This document shows positions 1 to 5,467 of a DNA stretch of 6,903 bases, in pieces. A program made the position numbers and the translations under genes. Under the pieces are notes generated by a model, which saw only the letters and a program-made list of their open reading frames with translations, was not told where the DNA came from and made no database searches. The DNA lies in NCBI GenBank assembly GCA_965370315.1, contig CBDUTO010000182.1:1-6903 (forward strand), written 5' to 3'. Origin of the DNA: 1-14-2-50-31-20 sp965370315. GTDB taxonomy: Bacteria > Bacteroidota > Ignavibacteria > Ignavibacteriales > Melioribacteraceae. The first letter of the stretch is position 1; the number at the start of each line of letters is the position of its first letter.

Positions 1-12
1 ACTAGAAAAATC

Positions 13-1146
13 ATGAAAAAACAAATTATTAAATCGATTATTGTATTACTACTTTTATCAAACCTTTTAATAGCAGAAGGTTTTAAATTTGTGGCAATGT
101 CAGATAGCCGTGGCTCAGACAATGGAGTAAACACTCCAGTGCTTTCTGCTCTTGTAAATCATATGCTTGAAACAAATCCTGATATTAAATTCGTTGTTTT
201 TGCAGGCGATATGGTTAATGGTCACCGTCACGATCCAAACAGAACCAAGCGTGAACTACTCCATTGGAAAGAAGTAATGGCTCCTGTTTATAATCATCCA
301 AGCATTGTATGGCCTGGAGTTTGGCCTGCAGTAGGGAATCACGAAATTAGACACAGAGATGATGAGGATAACTTTAGAGACGTTTTCCAAGATGTCTATA
401 TGAACGGACCTAAAGAACAAAAAGGTCTCTCATATTCTTTCGATTTTGGAAATTCTCATTTTTGTGTTATGAATACAGATGCATGGTATTACGGAGATTT
501 ATCAGATACAACTGATGATCGTGCAGACTGGCACTACATTAAATATATGGATTGGGTTGAGAAAGATTTAAAATCAGCAAAAGAGAGAGGGATAGAACAT
601 ATTTTCACTTTCTCTCACGAAATGCCTTTCCCAATTGGTGGACATTTGCGTGATGGACTTCCAAACTTAGGTAGAAATTTTAAAGGTGATGTTGACTCAA
701 CTAGACAATGGTATTTAGATAGAAGAGATGCATTCTGGAATTTAATGCAAGAGTATGATGCTGATGCACATATTTGTGGACACGAGCACACTTACGGTCG
801 TCAAGAAGTAAATGGTGTTTTTCAAGTTTTAAATGGAAGTAGTGGTGCGCCACTTTACAATTTTAATCCTCGTCCAGAGACTGACACTACTTCTGGTGGA
901 TGGTACGAGATGACTTACGAAGAGGCAATACCTTACTATGATGTACTAAACTATAGTCATGGACCAGGAAAGAAATCACAACGTTCAGAAAATTTTGTTG
1001 GTCATAGAGCATTCAACTACTCTGTTTATGAAGTACTAGATGACAAAGTAATTGTTAAAACTTATGGGGCATTTCCAAAAGAAGGTTCTAATACAGAGTT
1101 TGATATGGAAATAGAATTAATTGATGAGTTTGTTATAGAAAAGTAA
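13..1146 (+). CDS. Exported calcineurin-like metallophosphoesterase
   Basis: A 377-residue predicted phosphoesterase that probably hydrolyses phosphate esters outside the cytoplasm; the substrate cannot be told. Residues 1-21 form a signal peptide (basic MKKQ start, then a Leu/Ile-rich core ending LLIA before EG). The ordered metal-binding motifs of the calcineurin-like superfamily follow: DSR at 31-33, GD at 65-66, GNHE at 108-111, SHE with His202, and GHEH at 256-259, then NGSSGAP near 274-280, where this family usually has a Gly-rich turn. One oddity is that the first motif is D-S-R rather than the usual D-x-H, so a common metal-binding His is absent, as also occurs in purple acid phosphatase-like enzymes. 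About 120 residues after the last motif include a YSVYEVLDDKVIVKTYG strand pair, typical of a C-terminal beta segment. The start is the only reasonable one, but only 12 bases of upstream sequence are visible, so promoter and operon context are unknown. It converges on the methyltransferase gene. Family assignment is strong; specific activity is not. Confidence 0.87.
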   Translation: MKKQIIKSIIVLLLLSNLLIAEGFKFVAMSDSRGSDNGVNTPVLSALVNHMLETNPDIKFVVFAGDMVNGHRHDPNRTKRELLHWKEVMAPVYNHPSIVWPGVWPAVGNHEIRHRDDEDNFRDVFQDVYMNGPKEQKGLSYSFDFGNSHFCVMNTDAWYYGDLSDTTDDRADWHYIKYMDWVEKDLKSAKERGIEHIFTFSHEMPFPIGGHLRDGLPNLGRNFKGDVDSTRQWYLDRRDAFWNLMQEYDADAHICGHEHTYGRQEVNGVFQVLNGSSGAPLYNFNPRPETDTTSGGWYEMTYEEAIPYYDVLNYSHGPGKKSQRSENFVGHRAFNYSVYEVLDDKVIVKTYGAFPKEGSNTEFDMEIELIDEFVIEK

Positions 1147-1170
1147 CTCTCTCTCAATAAAATTAAGAGG

Positions 1171-1247
1171 TTGTCATTTCGAACGAATGTGAGAAATCTT
1201 TAATACTTCACAAGATTTCTCACCAGCAAATCGGTTCGAAATGACAA
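1171..1247. repeat. Imperfect palindromic repeat, copy 1 (possible bidirectional terminator)
   Basis: This 77-bp inverted repeat fills the convergent junction between the phosphoesterase and methyltransferase genes. The outer arms match exactly over 14 bp (TTGTCATTTCGAAC at 1171-1184 against 1234-1247). The inner arms match exactly over 12 bp (GTGAGAAATCTT at 1189-1200 against 1212-1223), around an 11-base loop. It begins 24 bases after one stop codon and ends 11 bases before the complement of the other. A related copy lies at 3088-3167. Transcribed from either side it would fold into a long hairpin, so a terminator role for both genes is plausible but inferred; there is no classic U-tract. 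The family resembles short dispersed palindromes (REP/MITE-like) that I recall from FCB-group genomes. Confidence 0.85.
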
Positions 1248-1258
1248 ACAAATAAATG

Positions 1259-2428
1259 TTATTCAAATTTCTTTTTTGTACCACTATAAAGTTCATACTT
1301 GTGGTACTTGCATTCCAGGGCACCATTAAAAAGTGTGAGTTTTTTTGAAGTGCGAAGACCAACTTTTTTCATTGCCATTTTACTAGCACTTAATAGCCAA
1401 GCATCAAATCCAGTAAAATTACTTTTAAGAGTATCCCCTATTTCAGAATAGAACTGATTTAAATCTTCTTCCTTTAGTCGTTCTCCATAAGGAGGATTCA
1501 TAATGAGAGTGCCAAAGCCAGCTTCACAACTTTGTTCATCAAAATATTTTTTTTCTAAAGTAATATGCTTTAAAAGTTTTGCGCTTTTTATATTTCGGGC
1601 AGCAACCTCTATTGCTTCTGGAGCTTTATCTGATGCTATAATTTTAAAATCTAATTCTGCTTTACTCTCTACTGCATCTAAAATTTCATTCCACAAATCA
1701 GAATCAAAATCTTTCCACTTCATAAACCCATACGATTCTCGCAAATAGCCTGGAGGAATATTCAGAGCAATTAAAGCGGCTTCAATTGGAATAGTTCCAG
1801 AACCACACATTCCATCTATAAAATCAGAATTTTTATCCCAACCACTCAACAAAATCATTCCAGCAGCTAAAGCTTCATTTAGTGGTGCAGTAGTTGCAGC
1901 TGTTCTGTAACCTCGCTTATGAAGTGAATCGCCGGAGCTATCAAGTGAAATTGTGCACGTATCATTAAAAATATGAACGTTAATTCTTACAGTAGGCTTA
2001 TTCACATCTACATCTGGACGTTCGCCAAACTCATCTCTAAATCGATCGACAATTGCATCTTTTACTTTTAGAGCAACAAACTTGGAATGCTTAAAATACT
2101 CAGATGATACAACTGTATCTATTGCAAAAGTCTCTTTAAGTGAAAATAATTTTTCCCACTCATATCTCTTAACATTTTTGTAAAGTGCTTTTTGCGTTTG
2201 AACTTTGAATTTAGAAATAGGTTTCAAAATTCTTAGGGCTGTCCGCAAATGATGGTTAGCTTTATACATAGTTTCGTTGCTACCTATAAAACTGATTGCT
2301 CTATTATGCTGTATTATATTTTTAGCTCCAATAGATCTTAGTTCTGCTGCTAAAACTTCCTCTAAGCCATAGAATGTTTTAGCAATCATTTCAAAATTTT
2401 CTTTTCTTTTTAGAATTGTACTAGTCAT
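1259..2428 (-). CDS. THUMP-domain class I SAM-dependent RNA methyltransferase (RlmL/YpsC family)
   Basis: A 389-residue cytoplasmic enzyme predicted to methylate N2 of a guanine in RNA, most likely 23S rRNA, using S-adenosylmethionine. The N-terminal part (about 14-165) opens with MIAKTFYGLEEVLAAEL, typical of the ferredoxin-like plus THUMP RNA-binding region. The linker motif SLHKRGYR is at 169-175 and its surroundings. The Rossmann-like methyltransferase domain then shows the SAM-binding motif DGMCGSGT at 205-212, an acidic strand end ASDKA at 265-269, and the catalytic NPPYGERL at 311-318, the N-P-P-Y signature of amino-methylating enzymes. The length fits the single-domain form (as in YpsC) and matches only the N-terminal half of the E. 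coli RlmL-RlmK fusion; no m7G-methylating half is present. The ATG at 2428 is preceded by AAGTGA about 4 bases upstream; a second Met at residue 14 sits at the edge of the conserved region and is a possible alternative start. The gene is divergent from the small exported-protein gene. Family is certain, exact target nucleotide inferred. Confidence 0.92.
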   Translation of the reverse strand: MTSTILKRKENFEMIAKTFYGLEEVLAAELRSIGAKNIIQHNRAISFIGSNETMYKANHHLRTALRILKPISKFKVQTQKALYKNVKRYEWEKLFSLKETFAIDTVVSSEYFKHSKFVALKVKDAIVDRFRDEFGERPDVDVNKPTVRINVHIFNDTCTISLDSSGDSLHKRGYRTAATTAPLNEALAAGMILLSGWDKNSDFIDGMCGSGTIPIEAALIALNIPPGYLRESYGFMKWKDFDSDLWNEILDAVESKAELDFKIIASDKAPEAIEVAARNIKSAKLLKHITLEKKYFDEQSCEAGFGTLIMNPPYGERLKEEDLNQFYSEIGDTLKSNFTGFDAWLLSASKMAMKKVGLRTSKKLTLFNGALECKYHKYELYSGTKKKFE

Positions 2429-2499
2429 AAAATCACTTCACAAAATGTTTTGAAAAACGTAAATTACATATTCAATACTTATTTATGTTCTTAAATAAA

Positions 2500-2507
2500 T
2501 ATTTTTG
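2500..2507 (+). promoter_or_regulatory. Possible Bacteroidota-type -7 box for the small exported-protein gene
   Basis: TATTTTTG matches the TAnnTTTG -7 consensus of Bacteroidota promoters. It would put the transcription start near 2512 and give a leader of about 45 bases before the TTG start at 2559. No clear TTTG or TTG -33 element lies 19-21 bases upstream, and this stretch is very AT-rich, so a chance match is quite possible. The rest of the divergent spacer (2429-2558) holds no gene, hairpin or repeat that I can see; the promoter of the leftward methyltransferase gene must also lie here but I find no convincing match. Confidence 0.3.
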
Positions 2508-2548
2508 ACATATATAACTATTTATTTTCACTTTTACAATTTTACTAC

Positions 2549-2552
2549 GGAG
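2549..2552 (+). promoter_or_regulatory. Ribosome binding site that fixes a TTG start
   Basis: GGAG lies 6 bases upstream of the TTG at 2559. This is the best Shine-Dalgarno site in the window. Together with the signal peptide beginning KKDKFF directly after that codon, it selects TTG 2559 over the in-frame TTG at 2505, which has no comparable site and would place an aromatic 18-residue stretch before the signal peptide. Confidence 0.7.
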
Positions 2553-2558
2553 TTCCTT

Positions 2559-3074
2559 TTGAAAAAAGATAAATTTTTCATCCTATTTGGGTTACTAATA
2601 ATATTTACATCATCATTATTTGCCCAAAAAGTTGATGAATATGAGATGCACCAACTTCGTGCAATTTCTAAGCTTAATAAGTTTGGTGTTTATGTTTGGG
2701 ATTTTGAAGGAGATAAATGGAATAAGAAAATATCAGAACCTCAAGTTCAAAAATTTGTTCAAAAAGCTCTTAAAGGTGCTGGCATAAAAACTATCGATTT
2801 TTCAGATGCACGCACATTAAAGGGCGCCCCAAACTTAGAAGTATCAATAAAAGTGGATGAAAAAGGTAAAAGCGGAATGTTTGCTTACTCTGTTATTTTA
2901 CGGTTTATACAAGATGCAAAACTTGTACGAAACAATATCCTAAACTACGGAGCAATTACCTGGGAACGTGACGATGTTGGTTTTACCTCCCAAGAGGATT
3001 TAGATTTAGAATTGAAAATCTCCATCAACTCACTTGTAGATGAGTTTATTCTGGATTACAACAAGGTTAATTAA
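2559..3074 (+). CDS. Small exported protein of unknown function, TTG start
   Basis: I do not recognise this protein. From TTG 2559 it is 171 residues. Residues 1-22 are a clear signal peptide (KKDK, then a hydrophobic core ending SSLFA before Q23), and no lipobox Cys is present, so the mature protein of about 149 residues should be free in the periplasm or beyond. It has alternating segments: a strand-like FGVYVWDFEGDKW near 40-52, a helix-like VQKFVQKALKGAGI, then LEVSIKVDEKGKSGMFAYSVILRF with a basic loop, and a C-terminal helix LVDEFILDYNKVN. This pattern (a beta strand, a helix, then a long beta hairpin and a final helix) recalls small alpha/beta envelope domains, but that is a shape impression only. 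The next gene on its 3' side is hutU, convergent, with a palindromic repeat between them; the upstream gene is divergent, so it appears to be transcribed alone. The reading frame is intact and the start is well supported. Confidence 0.75.
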   Translation: MKKDKFFILFGLLIIFTSSLFAQKVDEYEMHQLRAISKLNKFGVYVWDFEGDKWNKKISEPQVQKFVQKALKGAGIKTIDFSDARTLKGAPNLEVSIKVDEKGKSGMFAYSVILRFIQDAKLVRNNILNYGAITWERDDVGFTSQEDLDLELKISINSLVDEFILDYNKVN

Positions 3075-3087
3075 AAATATTGAGCCC

Positions 3088-3167
3088 GTCATTCTGAGGA
3101 GCAAGGCGACGTGAGAATCTTTAATATTTACTATATTTTAAAGATTTCTCTCTCCGTTCGAAATGAC
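3088..3167. repeat. Imperfect palindromic repeat, copy 2, with unequal arms (possible bidirectional terminator)
   Basis: This 80-bp relative of the repeat at 1171-1247 lies in the convergent junction between the small exported-protein gene and hutU. The ends are GTCATT (3088-3093) and AATGAC (3162-3167). The inner stem AATCTTTAA at 3116-3124 pairs exactly with 3138-3146 around a 13-base AT-rich loop. It shares with copy 1, in the same order, GTGAGAAATCTTTAATA (here one A shorter, 3111-3126), AAGATTTCTC (3141-3150) and a 17-base exact match GTTCGAAATGACAAACA (3156-3172). The left outer arm differs: CTGAGGAGCAAGGCGAC replaces the TTCGAACGAAT of copy 1, so the outer stem pairs poorly. A terminator role is inferred from position and hairpin shape only. 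Confidence 0.8.
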
Positions 3168-3199
3168 AAACACCACTTTTAAGGCAAACTTTGACCTCA

Positions 3200-5197
3200 T
3201 CAAAAAAGATCTTCTAACAACTCATCATCAACTAAATTAGGCACTGTTACTCTTAAACTTGGAGTACGTTTCATTTCACGTTTAATTGCAAATAGAGCTT
3301 CATCATTTCGTGCCCAACTACGTCTGGCAATGCCATTATTTACATCATAAAAGAGCATGCTTTTTAGTCGTGCCTCTGCTTCGGGTGTTCCATCCAATAG
3401 AATTCCAAATCCTCCATTCATTACTTCGCCCCAACCAACACCACCTCCGTTGTGTATTGATACCCACGTAGCGCCACGAAAGCTATCACCAATTACATTG
3501 TGAATTGCCATATCTGCGGTAAATTTACTCCCGTCATAAATATTTGAAGTCTCTCTGTAGGGAGAATCTGTACCACTTACATCATGATGATCTCTTCCTA
3601 ATACAACATTTCCAATTTTGCCTTCTGCAATTGCATTGTTGAATGCTGTTGCTATTTTTGTACGCCCCTCTGCATCGGCATATAAAATGCGGGCCTGCGA
3701 GCCCACGACCATTTTATTTTTCTTTGCATCTTTAATCCATGTAATATTGTCCTGCATTTGTAACTGAATTTCTTCTGGGGAGTTTTCCATAATTTCTTGC
3801 AACACCTCCATTGCAATTTGATCTGTTTGGTCTAAATCTTCAGGTTTGCCAGAAGTACAAACCCAACGGAATGGTCCGAAACCATAATCAAAACACATAG
3901 GTCCTAAAATATCTTGAACATAAGACGAGTATTTAAAATCAATTCCATTCTCAGCCATAATATCAGCACCGGCTCTTGAGGCTTCTAATAAAAATGCATT
4001 GCCATAATCGAAGAAATAGGTTCCCTTTGCTGTATGCTTATTTACAGAAGCTGCGTGACGACGAAGAGTCTCTTGAACTTTTTGTTTAAATAGTTCTGGT
4101 TCTTCTCGTATTAATCTATTCGATTCTTCATATGAAGTATCTACTGGATAATAACCTCCAGTCCAAGGGATGTGCAATGAGGTTTGATCTGATCCAACAT
4201 GAATAAAAATATTTTCTTCGTCAAATCGCTCCCAAACATTTACAACATTTCCAATAAAGGCAATAGATACTACTTCTTTATTTTCTTGAGCTTGCTTTAC
4301 TCTAGTTACCAAATCATCCAAGTTATCTATTAAGACATCTACCCAACCTTGTTCGTGTCGTTTTGTTGCTGCGTTAGAATTTACTTCTGCACAAACAGTT
4401 ATGCAACCAGCAATATTGCCAGCTTTTGGTTGTGCACCGCTCATACCGCCTAATCCGGCAGTTAAAAACACTTTGCCAGAAGGAGTCTCTCCCTTTTGTA
4501 AAATTTTGCGAAAGGCATTCATAAGAGTAATTGTAGTTCCGTGCACAATTCCTTGTGGACCAATATACATAAATGAGCCAGCGGTCATTTGCCCATATTG
4601 TGTAACACCAAGAGCATTAAATTTTTCCCAATCATCTGGCTGCGAGTAATTTGGAACCATCAGTCCATTAGTGATTATTACTCTTGGAGCTCCTTTCGAT
4701 GAAGGAAACAATCCCATTGGATGCCCAGAATAGAGATGCAATGTTTGTTCATCCGTCATTGTTGCTAAGTATTGTATTGTCAGTAGATACTGTGCCCAAT
4801 TTTGAAATACTGCTCCGTTACCTCCGTATGTGATAAGTTCTTCGGGGTGTTGTGCAACTGCAGGATCTAAGTTATTCTGTATCATCAGAATCAATGCTGC
4901 TGCCTGAGATGATTTTGCAGGATACTCTTCAACTGGTCTTGCATAAATTTTATACTCTGGCTTAAACCTATACATATAAATACGTCCAAAATCTTTTAAT
5001 TCCTGAGCAAACTCCATTGCAAGTTCTTGGTGCCAATTTTTAGGGAAGTAACGTAAAGCGTTACGAATAGCTAACTGCTTCTCTTCTATAGATAAAATGT
5101 CTTTTCGTTTCGGTGCTCTATTGGCATCCTTTGAATATTCTTTTTTTGAGGGTAATTCTTCTGGAATACCTTGCAATATTTGTTCTTGAAATGTCAT
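3200..5197 (-). CDS. hutU: Urocanate hydratase (urocanase), long form
   Basis: Cytoplasmic enzyme of histidine degradation that adds water to urocanate to give 4-imidazolone-5-propionate, using tightly bound NAD+ as an electrophilic cofactor. Numbered from ATG 5197 it has 665 residues, against about 555 for the Pseudomonas type; the longer form is familiar from Bacteroidota and animals. Visible hallmarks are YGGNGAVFQNW (124-134), the NAD-binding TAGLGGMSGAQ (247-257), QTSLHIPW near 338-345, FDYGNAF (396-402), the catalytic-cysteine segment GPFRWVCTSG (441-450, Cys447), RDHHDVSGTDSPYRET (535-550) and HNGGGVGWGE (582-591). Start choice: a TTG at 5212 would add five residues (MENLR), but ATG 5197 gives the MTFQEQILQGIPEELP start I expect for this family, with GGAAAA and GAG just upstream. 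No other hut gene (hutH, hutI, formimidoyl-glutamate enzyme) is in the window, so the pathway genes are scattered or lie further away. The frame is complete with all key motifs, so it should be active. Confidence 0.97.
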   Translation of the reverse strand: MTFQEQILQGIPEELPSKKEYSKDANRAPKRKDILSIEEKQLAIRNALRYFPKNWHQELAMEFAQELKDFGRIYMYRFKPEYKIYARPVEEYPAKSSQAAALILMIQNNLDPAVAQHPEELITYGGNGAVFQNWAQYLLTIQYLATMTDEQTLHLYSGHPMGLFPSSKGAPRVIITNGLMVPNYSQPDDWEKFNALGVTQYGQMTAGSFMYIGPQGIVHGTTITLMNAFRKILQKGETPSGKVFLTAGLGGMSGAQPKAGNIAGCITVCAEVNSNAATKRHEQGWVDVLIDNLDDLVTRVKQAQENKEVVSIAFIGNVVNVWERFDEENIFIHVGSDQTSLHIPWTGGYYPVDTSYEESNRLIREEPELFKQKVQETLRRHAASVNKHTAKGTYFFDYGNAFLLEASRAGADIMAENGIDFKYSSYVQDILGPMCFDYGFGPFRWVCTSGKPEDLDQTDQIAMEVLQEIMENSPEEIQLQMQDNITWIKDAKKNKMVVGSQARILYADAEGRTKIATAFNNAIAEGKIGNVVLGRDHHDVSGTDSPYRETSNIYDGSKFTADMAIHNVIGDSFRGATWVSIHNGGGVGWGEVMNGGFGILLDGTPEAEARLKSMLFYDVNNGIARRSWARNDEALFAIKREMKRTPSLRVTVPNLVDDELLEDLF

Positions 5198-5360
5198 TCT
5201 CAAATTTTCCAATTATTAAAAAAGCTTTCTTTAAAAGTAACTAATCATGTTATTATTATCACCATTTAATCTGTAAACTTCCGCCAAGACCTTAATTTTA
5301 TTATCAATGAATTTTCATGATTTCAGATGATAATACTATTTCTATATTCCAAAATAACTA

Positions 5361-5368
5361 CAAAAATA
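5361..5368 (-). promoter_or_regulatory. Possible Bacteroidota-type -7 box for hutU
   Basis: Read on the minus strand this is TATTTTTG, a match to TAnnTTTG and the same octamer found upstream of the small exported-protein gene at 2500-2507. It would give hutU a leader of about 155 bases. Upstream at 18 bases spacing is TTTA rather than the -33 TTTG. The AT-rich context makes this weak evidence. Confidence 0.2.
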
Positions 5369-5439
5369 AATTCGTATTTTATCCACTAAATAAAATCTCT
5401 GTTGGCAAACTTAAGCAGTTTACACACGTCAAAATTAGA

Positions 5440-5451
5440 GTTAATATTAAC
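5440..5451. promoter_or_regulatory. Perfect 12-bp palindrome before the propeller-protease gene
   Basis: GTTAATATTAAC reads the same on both strands and ends 16 bases before the ATG at 5468. Its size and position would suit a dimeric repressor site overlapping the promoter or translation start of the rightward gene. No second copy is present in the window, and AT-only palindromes of this size arise by chance fairly easily, so a regulatory role is only a possibility. Confidence 0.2.
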
Positions 5452-5467
5452 TAAATTAGGTTTCGTT

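Larger units (their letters stand above)
5198..5467. other. Divergent intergenic region between hutU and the propeller-protease gene
   Basis: This 270-base spacer is very AT-rich and must hold the promoters of both flanking genes. For hutU (leftward) there are two TAnnTTTG-like matches on the minus strand, at 5361-5368 (TATTTTTG) and 5406-5413 (TAAGTTTG); the second has a TTTG 16 bases further upstream (5430-5433), slightly short of the usual 19-21 spacing. Rightward I find no perfect match; TAAATTCG at 5367-5374 differs at one base. A 12-bp perfect palindrome is at 5440-5451. A short open frame (5317-5454, 45 codons, no ribosome binding site) is possible but unconvincing. No copy of the palindromic repeat occurs here. 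Confidence 0.5.

Noticed and set aside
1174..1362. 62-codon minus-strand frame across the 3' end of the methyltransferase gene and the palindromic repeat
   Set aside because: It overlaps the well-supported methyltransferase gene in another frame and runs through the repeat; no family resemblance.
1503..1748. 81-codon plus-strand frame inside the methyltransferase gene
   Set aside because: It is antisense to conserved coding sequence including the NPPY region and has no recognisable domain.
2505..2510. TTGACA as a sigma-70 -35 box
   Set aside because: No -10-like hexamer lies at 16-18 bases downstream; the nearest TACAAT is 24 bases away.
2505..2558. Upstream TTG start (2505) for the small exported protein
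   Set aside because: It adds an aromatic stretch before an otherwise perfect signal peptide and lacks a ribosome binding site, while TTG 2559 has GGAG 6 bases upstream.
1171..3167. The two repeats as part of a CRISPR array or as insertion-sequence ends
   Set aside because: They are about 1.9 kb apart with complete genes between them, are palindromic rather than direct spaced repeats, and the DNA between encodes no transposase.
3286..3471. 61-codon plus-strand frame antisense to hutU
   Set aside because: It lies opposite highly conserved urocanase sequence (HNGGGVGWGE region); a shadow frame.
4401..4649. 82-codon plus-strand frame antisense to hutU
   Set aside because: It lies opposite the NAD-binding TAGLGGMSGAQ region of hutU; a shadow frame with no own signals.
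5198..5212. TTG start at 5212 for hutU, adding five residues
   Set aside because: The internal ATG at 5197 gives the N terminus expected for the family and has purine-rich sequence just upstream.
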